From positions 3,297,214 through 3,361,213 of the forward strand of contig JADCRB010000046.1 in assembly GCA_021464245.1 (NCBI GenBank): a stretch of 64,000 nt of DNA, written 5' to 3'. Positions 12,496 through 25,445 of this stretch are shown piece after piece (the first letter of the stretch is position 1; each line of letters begins with the position of its first letter). The notes under the pieces were generated by a model. The model had not been told where the DNA came from, searched no databases, and saw only the letters and a program-made list of their open reading frames with translations. The DNA comes from Carallia brachiata (taxonomy: Eukaryota > Streptophyta > Magnoliopsida > Malpighiales > Rhizophoraceae). The position numbers and the translations under genes are program-made.

Positions 12496-15077
12496 TACAA
12501 TAATTTATTTTAATTCTCTCATTTTTCTCTCCCTCTCCCTCTCCCTCTCCCCTTTTCTCCCCTCCCAATCACAATATTCCTTTTAAGGGACACTTAATAG
12601 TTGCAGCTCCAACTTTTATTCTAGAGTTGTTGATTTCAAATCTAAAGAAAAAAAAAGTGAAATTTATAGAACAAGAAAAACTACTTTATTATATACTTCA
12701 TAGTTTAATAGATCTCATAATGAATTAAAAATTTTTTTTTTTCATCAACGACGACTAGTTTAAGACTAGTAATCATCAAATTAAAAATTTGTGGCCGAGA
12801 CGGGTTTGGATCTAAATTCCTCGCTCTCAATTCAAGTAGACCAAAAAAAAAAAAAGCAAAAAAAAACAGATTTATCTTTTGCATAGGAGCCATGTAGTAC
12901 TAGTAGAAGTAGAAGTGCCAAGCTTCACTTATAGCTGACAATCGGCCATGATGCTTAAATCTAACCACTTTAACAATTTTCTGACATGAAAGTTAAAATT
13001 TTAATATTGACTTATAGTTGACAATTAGGCATGATTCTCACATTCTCATCATGGTTTCATAGTCGGGATCAAATTATATGATGCAAATTCTTTGCAGATG
13101 AGCCGTTGCTGGAAGTTGATACTCCCTGCCACTCCATGCGCGATTTTTAATACCGAAATGGAGAAAAATAATTCATTGCTTCTTTTGACGGTTTGAAAGC
13201 AGTTCATCCGCAAAATCACACAGCATTCTTTACATCCATGTCCCAAAGCCATATCTTTACATTGTCAGTCAATTCAGAAGCATCTAATGGGCATCCAAAT
13301 ATCACCATCTTCATGACTCCAGCCAATGCACTCTCCATTCTCTGTCAGACTTCCCGTCACCCGGAAACCAAGATACTGAACTCCTATTCCCTCTGATTAA
13401 TGGCCCCTGAATGCTGCAAAAACGTTGCCTAACTTTCCTTTCAGCGAAATTCAATGCAACCAATTGCTGCAAAAGTACTCCAAGCATACCCCTTTTTTAC
13501 TTGATTAACCAAAGCATACCTTTCAGTAGATGACTGAAACCAATTCCCATCCTACTATGAACCAAAAAGGGTTCCACCCCATTTGTGTATTCTCACACTC
13601 GGGACTCGGGAGTTAGGTAAAGCAGAAAAGCAGGCAGTGGAGAAGGGTTGCTCTCCTTATAAGAGCATAACTGAGCCAATGAGCAAGTTATGTGCCAGAA
13701 AGACCGCTACTTTGGAGGCTTGCTGGTCGAGCTATTGCCATAGACGTTAGCCTGCTACTCCACCATTCAGATACTTTCCTTTTGGTGCATTTTATAATTG
13801 TTCACCTTTGCCTCCCGGACAAGATATTGACCACAAAATTTGTCATAAGCAGATAAAGCAGCAACTTATCAGCAAAACAAAGCTAGTCCAGAATTTTAGA
13901 CTTAACTAGCTCACCAGCAAATGGATCTCGATGAGCCTTCAGAACATATTCGATAAAGCTGGACCCTCAACTACTTGAAGCAGCAAATCGATGAAAAATT
14001 CTTAACATTCTTAACTCATGGACCTTTCCATCTCAAAACTATGCATCTAACAGGGTCCCAGGCATCCAGTATCTTCATGCAGAGTTTTGTATTGCAATAC
14101 GGAAATGTTTCAAAAACAGCTTGAATATAAGGACAAGAATTTCTTGGGTTAAGAAACTAATGAAAGAATAAAACTGGGACAAAAATAACTGCATATGCAA
14201 AGTCTCAAACTACATATGCATGTTATAGTCAAGCGATTACAACAGAGAGCATACAGCATCAAACATAATCACATCATGGAAGCTATTTGAGAGAGCCGGA
14301 ATTGCAACAATTATGACATAATTGGCCACCCATTTTCAGATTCTTTCATTTCTCGTCCCTAAGAGTAGGAATCTTTGTTTATTTGTAAACCAAGTAGTGT
14401 TAACTTCTACGAATTTACCAAAGGAGTTTAGTTTCTGAATATGAATGTCGACTGTGTGCCCATGATGATCGAATCCACATTTGGGGAAGGCAAAAGCCAC
14501 TGAAACCAACAAACAAAAAAGGTTCTTCCATTTCTTTTGCAGTACTTGCACCACTACATTGATCATCTAAGAATGCCAAACACAACTTCAAATGGGATAT
14601 TGCTACCTGAGATTCTGAAGAGATGATACCACAGCACATTAAATACCATTCATTCAGCATCATATCATGTTTGATTGCCGCAAAGTATCTGGATGAAAAC
14701 AAAAGCAAGAAACTTTTCAAGTCTTTTGAAATAAGCGAGTCAATTTTTGTGGAAGCGGCCTTTAATTTGTTTGGGTGTGTGTTGATAGGTGATCAGAAAT
14801 CCCAATTCGACCTAAACACAGATCTGTTATATTATCCTAATAATCCCACATGATAGCCAATCAAATAATCTAAAAACTAAAATCCCAATTTCACTTCCAT
14901 GAGAACAAATAATTTGCTGATGAAGAAGGATGATATTTAACAAAACAACCATTCAGCAATTCCCAGGAAAAACGTGAAAACATTCACTCATTAGCTTGAA
15001 CTCTAACTTACAGGTATAATACAAAAAAAAAAAAAACATTATAGACAGCCTACCAAACAAAGAAGGACTTTCACAAT
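12496..15077. other. Region downstream of the RING gene, no gene recognised
   Basis: This part is less AT-rich than the spacer to its left, especially 13050-14800, and holds open frames of up to about 100 codons on both strands (for example minus 14415-14720). None has a domain I recognise. It could include long 3' UTR or non-coding transcript of the minus-strand RING gene, but nothing in the sequence proves that. A CT-rich run lies at 12525-12560. Confidence 0.4.
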
Positions 15078-15602
15078 CTACCATGTCCCAAATTCGTTTC
15101 TCCAGGCGGAACCCCATAATGGCCTATCCTCTAGCAGAGCTTCCACCTGCGGCCGAACTGGGGTCCTGCAAATGGGACAAGCAGGCACCTTTACGAGCCA
15201 CGGATCCACACATCTCCTGTGGAAAAGGTGGCCGCACCTTGAAAGCTTCCTGCACCATTGGCCCTGCCTAACTCCTTCTAAACAGACAACACAATCAGCG
15301 TCACCATCAGGTCTCAATCTCCTAGAATACCTGAATTGCGGCAGCTTCTTGAGGTCCTTGAAACAGAAGTCGTTAGGGGTAGTAAAACAGGCTGAGCGGC
15401 GGCGGTGGTGGAGGGCGGCGGTGGCGAGGATGAGGAGGATGGCGGCCACGCCGAGTAAAAGGAAGAAAAGGGTGGTTATAAAGGTCATTATCATGGCTTT
15501 TAGGATCAAAGATAGGAACTTTTGATTGGGTTTTGGCGGTGATCCACGGCCGCCATGTTGGCGGTGGTGGCGGTGGTGGTTAGGATCATCGTAAGAAGGC
15601 AT
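15078..15602 (-). CDS. RING-H2 finger protein, ATL family (ATL56-like)
   Basis: A single-exon frame encodes 174 aa. A His-rich N-terminus (residues 1-20) is followed by one hydrophobic membrane segment at about 33-64. A RING-H2 finger lies at 104-145 with ligands C104, C107, C123, H125, H128, C131, C142 and C145; the spacing is Cx2Cx15CxHx2Hx2Cx10Cx2C. W135 sits in the DPWL motif usual for ATL ligases. ATL proteins are membrane-anchored E3 ubiquitin ligases, often intronless and quickly induced by stress or elicitors. The stretch before and within the membrane segment (KPNQKFLSLILKAMIMT) reminds me of ATL56, but I have not verified this. The frame is clean and the start is the first ATG. A GA microsatellite about 125 bp upstream may lie in the promoter or leader. 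Confidence 0.93.
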   Translation of the reverse strand: MPSYDDPNHHRHHRQHGGRGSPPKPNQKFLSLILKAMIMTFITTLFFLLLGVAAILLILATAALHHRRRSACFTTPNDFCFKDLKKLPQFRYSRRLRPDGDADCVVCLEGVRQGQWCRKLSRCGHLFHRRCVDPWLVKVPACPICRTPVRPQVEALLEDRPLWGSAWRNEFGTW

Positions 15603-15724
15603 CTTTCCCTTAAGATCTCTAAGTCCACTGGGCCGGCTGTAGTTTTATACTTTTATTTTTATGTAGAAATGAAATATTTAAGCGAGGCGACGGAGACCGA
15701 TGATAAATTTATCATGGGAATAAT

Positions 15725-15726
<2 letters not shown>

Positions 15727-15759
<33 letters not shown>

Positions 15760-15769
15760 AGAGAGAGAT
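15727..15769. repeat. GA microsatellite
   Basis: About 43 bp of nearly pure (AG)n with one interruption, just upstream of the RING-H2 gene start. GA tracts in plant promoters can bind BBR/BPC factors; that role here is only a possibility. Confidence 0.85.
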
Positions 15770-16919
15770 TTGTCAGCATTAACGTCAGTTTTTCTGTCTT
15801 CGAAAAAAAACAGAAAAGGTCAGTTTGTTTGGCTTTGGGATGTGGACAGTAGGTCTTCGGTATTCGGATCCCGTTGTTTTTCACGGCCAAAAAAAAGTCA
15901 TCTGTATTAATTTGGTTGAAATTATTTTATAAGAAAATTTTTTGTTCAGCATTTATTTTACATAAATTATTTTATAATAAAAAATTTAAAAAAATTTGAA
16001 AAAAATTTTAAAATTTTTTTAAAAAAATAATTTTTCTTTTTTCAGAACTGATATAATTTTTTTAAAAAAATACAAACTGTACTATAAATAACTGATAAAA
16101 AAAAATTATTATTTTTATTATAAATATTTTTTCTTACAAATATTTTACAATAATAAATTATTTTGTCAGCAAATAAAACGGACCTAAGTTATAAATTTTT
16201 TGACCAACAGGATTTTAATTATAAATCTTAAATCGTTATTCGTTAAATTGACAAACTTTAAACTTGCTTAAAAAAGGAACAAATTCTGCTTCCTGGTTTG
16301 TTTTGGTACCGAAAATTCTTCTACTTACCTTATGTTGGTTGTTTGCTCTTTAATCTCGTTTTTTATGAAGCCCCTTTGAATAATATTCATAGCGTTGTTC
16401 AAAAAAAAAAAAGAATAATATCTATAGCATTATTCTCTCCTTTCTTTATTAAAATGAAAAAAGAATGTTAGTATTTCACGATCTCAAAAAAAAAAAAAAA
16501 GATAATACTGTATAATAGATTAGATTGTTATACTAAATATTATAATACTAATAATATACAGTAAAAATTATTAATTTTTCTTATAATTATACAAAATTAG
16601 ACTCTATTAAAAGTACAAAGAGATAGGGAATATTTAACCACAGAACATTTTGGCGAGGATTAAAAAAGGAAATCTCTACGTACTCAATTAATGGAAATAA
16701 GTTTCTATGAGGAAATATATTTATAAAAAAAAAAAAAAGACAAGCGTTCGTACTCGTACTCAGAACTAGAGACTGGCGTTTTTCGGTCCCCAAGACACGC
16801 AAGCGCAAGGAAAAGGATAAGTATTGCGGGCTTCCAAATCAAATAATAAACAACCGGCACCCACGGATTCCTAAACCAGACGGTGCCAAGGTGGGTCCCT
16901 TCAAGTCTGCAACCACTTG
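15770..16919. other. AT-rich spacer upstream of the duplicated block
   Basis: AT-rich sequence with repeated poly-A/T runs. The part at 15930-16180 (AAATTATTTTATAATAAAAA and similar) recurs in altered form near 23740-23990, so some of it is dispersed repeat. No gene is seen. Confidence 0.45.
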
Positions 16920-17365
16920 CGTACTTATTTCAGGGCGTTGGGGTTGGGTCAATATATGTTTATATTTTTACTTGCTCTGTTTAGCATTACCTTCAAATCA
17001 CGAAATAACTTCTCAAGATTTATTTTTACCGACTCAAAGACAAATCATTTACTTAAGAAACTTGCAAAAAATTGATTTCAGAATTGTGTTTTTTTTTTTT
17101 TTTTTTTTGTATGTTTAGGAGGTTGGGGGAGGGGGGAGAGAAAGAAAGAAAAAAGTAGATTATTGGTGTGGAGATTTTTATACCGAATAATATTGTGTCA
17201 TATATATTTTTTTTTTGTCCTTTGTTTGATTGTTCATATTTATTATCCAATTTGTCCTTAAAGTTAACAGAAATATATTTTCAGCCCAAACTTCCTAGTG
17301 CAGTTTAAACATCATCTGCACAGAATGAGATGCAGGCTTTTGGAGGTTCATTGATGGACCCTTGA

Positions 17366-18550
17366 ACCTCACTGGCTCACTCTCTGTTTTTTTTTTTTTT
17401 TTTTTGACAAAAAAGCTGGATAGATATTACACTAAGTAGGAAGATCTCAACCTAAAATCAATATTTTAAAAACTGAATCAGTTATTAAATCGAAAAATTT
17501 AGTAATTTAACGTTCGATCAGTATAATCGTGGTTGAATTGGTAAAAACCGGTATTTAATATTAAATATATAAAAATTAAATTTTTATATATCTTATATAA
17601 TTATATAAAATGTTATATTATATAAAAATGATAATAAATATTTAAAATAAAGTATATTTTAAGAATTATGTTAATATTTACATACATTAAAGATATTACA
17701 ATTAGTATATTTAACAAAATACAATTTATAATTAAAAAAATTATAAAACTAAAAAAATAACTAAATTAATATAATAATAAATGTCAATAATTTATGTTAA
17801 ATATTTGTAAAAATAATATATTTTAAATAAAAATATATATTTTTATTTAGATTAATTTAGTTTTTTAAAAAATAATTTAACACAATTGTTAATTTATTAT
17901 TTATAAAAAGTAGAATGAAAAAGTAAAAATAACTCTAAATCTTATTAGTAAAACAATAAGTTAAAAAAAAAAAAAAAAAAAAAGAACAAGCCACTAGTTG
18001 GTCTGGTGGTGAGAGCTTGTCTAATATAAATGGGGGTTATAGATTCAAGACCCACCTTGCGCACTACACCACATATGCTACAATTTTTTAGCAAATATGG
18101 TGGGCGACGTGACACTTTGTGATTGCTCAGAATTTTTATTAATCAAACTGATTGACTTGTGAAAATCGTGACCGGTTTACTGATTTCTAGTTGAACCGAC
18201 CAGTTCACTAATTTTATACCCGGTTCTCAAAACATCTAGTTTAAAAAGAGAATTGAATCAATCAGCTGAATGGTTCTCAAATTTTTCAATTCAACTGACC
18301 AATTCGATTCAGTCTTACACCATTACCTAAAACTCGAAGTAGCACAGGATTGCTAACTTAGTGAGACTCTCTTTAAATTGTTTAGTCAGAGAGTTTGCAG
18401 CTCTAAGAATATATGCCAACAGACAGTGGCTTACAACATACGAAAAGAAACTCAATATCATTTAAAATAGGGACAATATTACACGGTTTTTTTTTTTTCA
18501 ATCCTTATATCCCGGGGCTTTCCTTGTCCCTCGGCTGGGAAAACACACTT
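17366..18550. repeat. Copy-1-specific insertion flanked by a 13-bp direct repeat
   Basis: GATGGACCCTTGA occurs at 17353-17365 and again at 18551-18563, but only once in copy 2 (around 25845). The 1185 bp between the two are absent from copy 2. The insert starts close to a T20 run, is very AT-rich, and contains a tRNA-like SINE promoter at 17995-18053. Either retroelements inserted here in copy 1, or copy 2 lost the segment by recombination between the short repeats. Confidence 0.6.
17984..18130 (+). mobile_element. SINE-like element with tRNA-type A and B boxes
   Basis: An A-like box (TAGTTGGTCTGGTGGTGAGAG, 17995-18015) is followed about 20 bp later by a B-like box (GGTTATAGATTCAAGACCC, 18035-18053). 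This is the layout of tRNA-derived RNA polymerase III promoters in plant SINEs. An A-rich run precedes it. It does not fold as a complete tRNA, so I call it a SINE head rather than a tRNA gene. Confidence 0.5.
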
Positions 18551-19543
18551 GATGGACCCTTGACTAGGCCCAAAGATTCTAGACTTGATATTTCCATTAA
18601 GGCCAACTCTGGACGTCAACCCATAAATCTAGATCGTAGATGCAGGGTCAATGGGCCGAACACAAGTTTAATTCAAAAATTGTTTGGTCGTGCTGAATTC
18701 GGCCCAAGTTTAATTCAAAAATTTTAGGTCGTGCTTAGTTTTGCTCAGGTATATAGAGCAAGCTGCATCCCATGACTAATTGACCGAATTTTAATCATCA
18801 TTAAACTTTATCTCACGTCCACGCTAGTTAAATTTCAACAATATTTAAGTGATAAGTCTTTTTATTAGAAAATGTTAAATTAGAATGTCAATAGAGTGAT
18901 TCTCAGTTGTTAACACACAAATACAATAACTCACGTACTTGTGGTACTCCTTTTTCCTCTCATAAAACAAAAAGAATATTCTTCATAAATTCAAATTTTC
19001 CATAGGTGCCAGTTAGAGCAAAATAATAATAAAAATAAAAAAATGGCTTTCTTCTGATTGAAGTCTTGTTACTTTTACCCTAGAATCAAAAAGGAAAGCG
19101 TAATAGATAAATAAATTAAAAGTTAATATTTAGACAAAAGAACTACTTTTTTTTTTTTTTTTTTTTTTGAGCAAGAGAAAACAATTTATAAACAAGACCA
19201 TACTTTTTCTTCTCATATTATAATTTGAGATGAATTTAGAAAAAACATTTTTATGTTTTTTTTATTCAATATTTGGTCTTAGAAAAATTCAAACTCATTC
19301 TTACATATTTTAAGAGATAATTCTCAGCAACATTGCATTAATTGATTGGCAGGGACATTATCATTCAGGTTACACATTACAGTTGCTTTCGTGTGTTAAA
19401 GTTTTGAATTTTCTTTTCCTTAATTTCCACGCGTAGTTGCGTTACCCAAAGGAAAATTAAAAAAAAAAGGAGGACGGGCGTGAAGGGGCGGCGCGACTGA
19501 CTGGCTAGTGACTGACTTCTAAACTGAAGCACCCCGTTGCTTC

Positions 19544-19550
19544 TATAAAT
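19544..19550 (+). promoter_or_regulatory. TATA box of the EG45-like gene (copy 1)
   Basis: TATAAAT lies 109 bp upstream of the start codon, in a stretch (CCGTTGCTTCTATAAAT) conserved in the paralogue at 26940-26955. Conservation between the two copies supports a real promoter. Confidence 0.65.
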
Positions 19551-19652
19551 TAGAGTTATGAGCCATCTAGTTTTGCACCAGCAAAAAGGGAAACAAATTT
19601 TCGAGAAATTTTAATTATTATTAGTTATCTACATACAACAAGAAGCAGGAAG

Positions 19653-20207
19653 ATGAGAGCCCTTGCAATCACCGCTGTTGGCTGCATAATGTTATGCCTT
19701 GCCACTGTTTCACATTCTGCAGAAACGCTAGCCATTTTTTTCGATATTCCTTCTCCTTGTACGAACCACCCCTTAACCCTCAATTCTTTTATATTTCATT
19801 GTTTCTCGATAATTATTTCCGTATTTTTTATCAGAATTTAATATATGATCTATACTTAAATTATACAGAATAGTTTGAACTTTTATTTTTCCTCATGTTG
19901 TTTCATGGACTTTGTACATGCAGATAAATCAGCCTGCTATGGTTCTCAAGATTATGGGCCGTGGGTCACCGGAGTGAGCGATGCCCTATGGGACGGCAAG
20001 AGTGTCTGTGGCAGGAAGTACAGAGTGAGATGCATAAAAGGTGCAAACTTAGCTCCACACCCTTGCAAACCAGGAAATTCCGTGGACGTCACAGTTGTGG
20101 ATTACTGTCAGTCGCAGTGCAATGGAACTCTTAGCCTCTCTCGACAAGCTTTCAACCAAATTGCCGATCCTGATGCGGGCAAAGTCTTTGTTGATTATCA
20201 GCAGTAA
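19653..20207 (+). CDS. Plant natriuretic peptide / EG45-like domain protein, intact copy
   Basis: Two exons, 19653-19758 and 19924-20207, are split by a 165-bp GT-AG intron and encode 129 aa. Residues 1-23 are a signal peptide (hydrophobic core CIMLCLATVS, then HSA). The mature part is a small double-psi beta-barrel of the EG45/barwin-expansin type without an expansin C-terminal domain. Family landmarks are AIFFDIPSPY before SACYG, VSDALWDG, CGRKYRVRC, VDVTVVDYC and AFNQIADPDAGKVFVDY. Six cysteines (40, 64, 72, 83, 97, 101) and D95 are in place, and N102-G-T is an N-glycosylation sequon. Relatives are secreted apoplastic proteins linked to water and ion balance and stress (PNP-A; citrus blight-associated p12). 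The splice join restores the PSPY-SACYG motif, which supports the model. A second, broken copy lies about 7.4 kb downstream. Confidence 0.92.
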
Positions 20208-22837
20208 ACTTAACACATATCACAATCCTTACTATTCATTAATTGTCATGGACTAAGTGGAATTGTTGGGATATCACTATTACTCTCCTTTTTTTCTCTT
20301 ACTGAAAAAACAAAAAATTGCCATGGGCTTGCACAAGGGCTAAAATATACTTAATTTTGGGTGCAGGATTTAAAGCTTCAATTAATGATCGATGGAAGGT
20401 GGACTCTGGACAAATGCCATGCTATATTATATTATCTGTATTATAATAAGAAGCAGATTAAATAAAATCAATGTCTAAATAGTATATGGTAGTGATCACT
20501 CTAAATAATGGCTGGGATGAAACTTGATTTGTCCTAGTGTGTGCTTGTGTATTTCTGTGCATCTGTACGGTTTGTTGACTCTTCAATTCTCATAGATTGG
20601 CATGAATATTGTAACAACTTAGCTTCCACGTGAAGGGAAACATGAATGTGAAACTTTTTTCCTGGGGAGCGCAAAGTCGAAAATAAAGGAAAATGACCAC
20701 CGAGTTTCGTTTTGGAATAATATTTTTTCTAGCTCATTTTCCTGTTCTTAGTCCAATTGCGTGTTAGTCGAAGTGTTTCTACGGACATATATATGTGAAA
20801 CTGAATTTTATTGATGAAATTCATTAAAAGGAATGCTTAGTCAAACTCAATTAAGGGCAAAAACGATACTGAAAATTAAAGGTGTTTGCAAATGATTTTT
20901 TGGTGCAAAAAAAGTCGGATACAAAGAAAACTAACTACTTGCAAACGAAAATGACACCGAACCGATCACCATCAAGGCTTGGCAAGATTTCCATCGGAGG
21001 ATTGTGAAGGAAAAAACATCATCCACGCCTTAATCTGTCACAGTTTTAGCAAAATATGAACACACAAATTACCTTTTTGCAACATGTGCTACAGATTCAC
21101 AACTACGGTGTTTGCAAAAGGTACCCACCAAAAAAAAAAAAAAAAAAGAGAGAGAGAGGGAAAAGAGTTTCTCCAAAAATTGACTTGATGAACAAATTGA
21201 CCAAGACTCGACCAAGAGCAACCTCCGACAGGAGACTCAAAAATTGACTCGATGAACAAATTACTGATGAACGAGCTTTTCTAAAGTAACATTGGAGTAA
21301 ATCAGCTAGACTTAGTCTAATTCATTATTAAGAGTAAAATTTTGGAGAAACCGAGATTCAAATTTATTTCTTTTATATTCTTACAAAATGTAATTTTAGT
21401 TTTGATGTGTACAAGTAACATTGGAATACTATATTTTTTATTTTTCCCAAAGATTCGTCCAATTTTAATTAAACAAAGGTGAAATTTACCATTGCCTCAT
21501 GTTATCCTAAGAACCCATCAATAAATTGATGACATTTGACAGATGGGGATGCTTAATATATTAATCAGTAACTTTGTGTTGAATGGTGAATCTTTCTTCT
21601 CTCCACAATCAGAAAATAAAGAAATAGTTAATCTGAAAATATTTGGTGGGCGTAGGTTAGGTAAAATCAAAGTAATATAAGTTATTAGATAATTAAATTT
21701 AAAAAAATAAAAAAGTAGATAAATTATTAAATATTATTAAATAAACTGTATATTCACTTTTTTTTTAACCTATACACATAAAGTGATGCTCTAATCCATC
21801 TTACACTTAGGTAACGATACTCAAATTAATATATTCAAAGAATTGCATATATACAAAATGGGCACCACTGCATGGCCAAACTATTTGGGCATACATGGCT
21901 ATACTCTCATTTTTTTTTATCTTTGTGTTATTATAAACTAAATTTTAAATATAATTAGTATTATTTTAAATATATTTAGTATTATTTTGAAATTTTTAAA
22001 ATTTTTTTAATTTTTTTTACTAATACAGTATGGCTCTTATTTGGCCCATTAGTTTGACTTCTGACTTTTTCTAATACAAAATAACATCTCAATTCATCGA
22101 ACTTTATCAGACTAGAAAGGCAATTAGTGTCACTAGTTTTTCTTGTGTGGGATTTGAACTAACTAATATATTTAAACGAATTGCACATTTACGAAATATT
22201 ATCTCAACGATAAAAGTTTGTCTGGACACTCCTTATAATTGCAACTAGTTTCATTTTTAATATAATTGGGTAAATATTTTTAGGGGGTTTAATACATAAG
22301 ATATAAAATTTATACTTTAAATTTTATAATAATAATCATCTAATTTTAAATTTTAATTTATAATTTTTTTTCAAAATTTTTCAATAAAATTAACAAAAAA
22401 AGATGAATAATTATACTTTTTAATAATATCCAGACAATTTGTCCAAATACTACCAACGTATGCGGTATCTTCACTCTTATCTCAATACATCCTATTTTAT
22501 TAGACTAAGAAGTCATTCCGTGTCACAAATTTTTCTTGCGTGGGATTTGGGCAGTTTGTTTCAGCAGAAGTAATAAATTATGAGAAAAGAGGAGTGGATG
22601 TATACAAGTAAGAACATGATAAGTAGGTAAAAATTTATATTATTAAATTATAAAAAATATGTTAAATTTAAAATAAATAAATAAATTATTAAATATTATT
22701 AAATTAATTATATATTCTTTTACGTATTTATCTTACGTTACTATGTAATGGTCCTTATAAATTATTAACACTTTTCCATTAGTTAGACCAATGGGAAAGA
22801 CCTGCCTGCTTGTCTTAGCCTACCTGCACGACTGACA

Positions 22838-23620
22838 GGTTGTTTAAAGTGCTAAGAAATAGGGAGAAAGAATCGATGGAAAAAGAAAGCACAAACATAA
22901 ATTTTTTTTCTACTTTTAGAACAACATGGGGAAGAAAACAAAAGAAAATAAAGTTGAACAGGTGTGTATAATATAGAATGTAACCTTTTTATTAAATTAG
23001 TGAGAAAGTGAGAAAAAATTAAATATGAATAGGGTTATAATTACAAAAATATGAAATTGTTCTTATCATGAACGAATTGTCAACTAGTCACTAGATAGAC
23101 ATTTTGTCAGTGTAACTATTTATGACTTTGGTTGATTTTTTTCTTTTATTTTCGACTTATCTAGTTCTCAATCAGTTTTAATTCTTTTATTTTGAGTTTT
23201 TTAAACCTAAAATAAAAAATAAATTAAATAATTTTTATATAAGAATAATAATATAATTTCATACATATAAATTTTTTTTCTATTTATTTTTTTTAATTTT
23301 GATTTGTAGATATAATTTCTTCTAACTATACAATTTCTTTTAACTATCGGTGTTTATATATAAATTTTTTTGGTTTGGTTGACCAAAAATATATAAGTTC
23401 TTCTAATTATAAATTAATTTAGTTTGGGGTATAATAGTTATTTTTAAATAAAAAAATTTTTTTCTCTCAAATTTTTCTTCATATGTAAATAAATCATTCT
23501 TTTCTCATTACTTTTTTTTCTCGTATTTCTCTTATCACTCTAAATAATATAAAAAAATTAAATTCTCTCTCTTTATTTTTTTTTTTTATTTTCTATCTCC
23601 TCACTTTCTCTATACACTTC
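22838..23620. repeat. Copy-1-specific AT-rich insertion
   Basis: Compared with copy 2 (around 31440-31490), copy 1 holds about 0.8 kb extra between the AAGACCTGC and GGTGGTTCTAGGC anchors. The left edge is rich in GGGAGAAAG and the right edge in CTCACTTTCTC, a loose inverted arrangement suggesting a MITE-like element. I could not fix exact ends or a target duplication. Confidence 0.4.
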
Positions 23621-24084
23621 ATTTGCACTCCCTGGTGGTTCTAGGCTAGTAGGCTTCTAGATGATCATTGTGGGGTGATTGGGCTATCCTATTATAACTA
23701 ACAGGTGACTTTGGGTATTGAGTATGTTTGTCTGTAATAAAATATTTTATAATTTTTTTTTAATTTTTAACTTTTATTTTATATAAAATATTTTACAACG
23801 AAAAATTTTGAAAAAATTTGAGAAAAATTTTGAAATTTTCAAAAAAAAATAATTTATATTTTTTCTGAACTGAAATTATTTTCAAGAAAAAAACAAAATA
23901 TATTTTAAGTGAATAATAAAAAAAATTATTATTTTTACTAAAAATATTTTTTCACATAACTATTTTATAAAAATAAATTATTTTTTAACAAACAAATGTG
24001 CTTATTTGTTGCCGGCTCTTTTTTTTTTTTTTTTTTGAGCGATTTGTTGACGGCCCTTCGCTAATGATTGTTTTGTTTTGTTTT

Positions 24085-24205
24085 GTTTTTCCTTCCTCGT
24101 GTATTCCAATTTCCACACCAAAACTTCTTATTATTCAACTTCCACACCAAAACGTCTTTTTTTTCCTCGTGTATCCCAATTTCCACACCAAAACTTCTTA
24201 TTAGA
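24085..24205. repeat. Short tandem repeat around TTTCCACACCAAAACTTC
   Basis: TTCCACACCAAAA occurs three times here, at about 24111, 24142 and 24181. CCTCGTGTAT, followed by a TCCCAATT-type stretch, occurs twice. The matching site in copy 2 (about 31580-31620) has a single unit, so the expansion took place in copy 1 after duplication. Confidence 0.6.
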
Positions 24206-24800
24206 TCTTTGAAAAAGTTGGTAGGTAAACAGTAATAAATATAAAATTGATACGTTAGATTTGAGTTGTTAAATAGTAAAAAATATATTAAATTTTTTAA
24301 AAATAAATTATTAATTAATTATGTATATTCTACATACTATAAATTATATGTTTACATAATCGTACCATAAATCTTAACATGACAGCACGTCATTTGAAAG
24401 CACATTGAATCAGATTTTTTTTTTTCTCTTTTTCCACTGGAGCCGCATATCCATATAAAAGAAGGAAGAATGGAGAAAGTAGGAACTCCTGACTCATTCT
24501 TTTAACACAGCGTCGATAGAAATTGTGAATCAGATTTTTTTTTTTTGGTCCAAAATTATTCTTTTTCTTTTTTGGGTCCTAGGTCCATAATTATTCTTAT
24601 TCGTAGGACTCGTGAGGATATCATCTACGTCGGGCTTCATATTGGGCTAAACCTAGATCCAAGAATACAAGAAAATTGAGATGGCTTATACTTCGGTGGA
24701 ACCAGACCCATTAACGGTAAAAGAAGGCTTGGTCTTATAGACAGTTTCAAGTCGCGCGTTTCAAGGCTTCAATTCAATTTTCCCCCGAAGTTTTAATTCC

Positions 24801-25445
24801 AGCTTAATTGAAAATTTTCAGGTGCAGTAATCGTAATTTTTTCTTTAAATTCTTCAAAATTTGGAGAATATTATAGTATACTATGAATTTCTTTTTTAAA
24901 GTATCGAAATATAGAAAAATTGAGGGTATAGAAAAAGCTTAGTTGTGTGTTTAAAGCATGCGAACATCTACCGAGCGGTAGACTGCTATTTTCTTTTAAC
25001 AGCAGACTTTTTTTTTTTTTAATTATAAGGGAGGCCTAAATTAAATAAGAAACCAGGAGTTTCTAACAAGTGAGTTCTAATTATAGATGAATCCATCGAT
25101 AATTGTTATTAAGTATAAAATGATCCAAATAATTTATTGTCTCATGGAGCTCTAAATATAGGATTAGGTATAAAACGATACATTTTTTTGACCTCATAAA
25201 ACGATACTTAGTGACATCATTCATGTAATTTATTGTCTTGAGGACATCCTATATTTAAGAACTTAAACTTTTATCAAAAGTTAGAATCTTGAAAAACGGT
25301 GTAAAATTGATAAGAATGAGAAAGAAATATTTTTATTATATAACTTAAAATCCAACTACTTTCTTAAAAAAAAAAAAAAGAAAGACAAATTTAACCAAAC
25401 ATAATTTTGGGACGAGACAATTAAATTTGACCAGTTACCACCAAC
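24801..25445. other. Spacer between the two duplicated copies
   Basis: AT-rich sequence with poly-T and poly-A runs at 25010 and 25365. No gene, RNA or element with clear ends is seen. Confidence 0.45.

Larger units (their letters stand above)
16920..24800. repeat. Tandem segmental duplication, copy 1
   Basis: Stretches here match 25446-32390 in the same order and orientation. Examples are 16955-17365 with 25477-25857, 18551-18730 with 25845-26000, 19380-20960 with 26810-28660, 21650-22110 with 30030-30260 and 30711-31060, and 24590-24790 with 32180-32375. Similarity is high but broken by copy-specific insertions. The duplicated gene is the EG45-like gene at 19653. Copy 1 carries extra sequence at about 17366-18550 and 22838-23620. 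The rest, including 20208-22830, is AT-rich non-coding sequence. Confidence 0.85.

Noticed and set aside
14415..14720. 101-codon minus-strand frame downstream of the RING gene
   Set aside because: No domain, no flanking exons or paralogue in the window; kept as unannotated spacer.
15083..15525. Plus-strand frames opposite the RING-H2 gene
   Set aside because: Antisense shadows; the minus frame has all eight zinc ligands and a membrane segment.
17990..18060. Possible tRNA gene because of A- and B-box-like sequences
   Set aside because: No complete cloverleaf or acceptor stem; the neighbourhood fits a SINE head.
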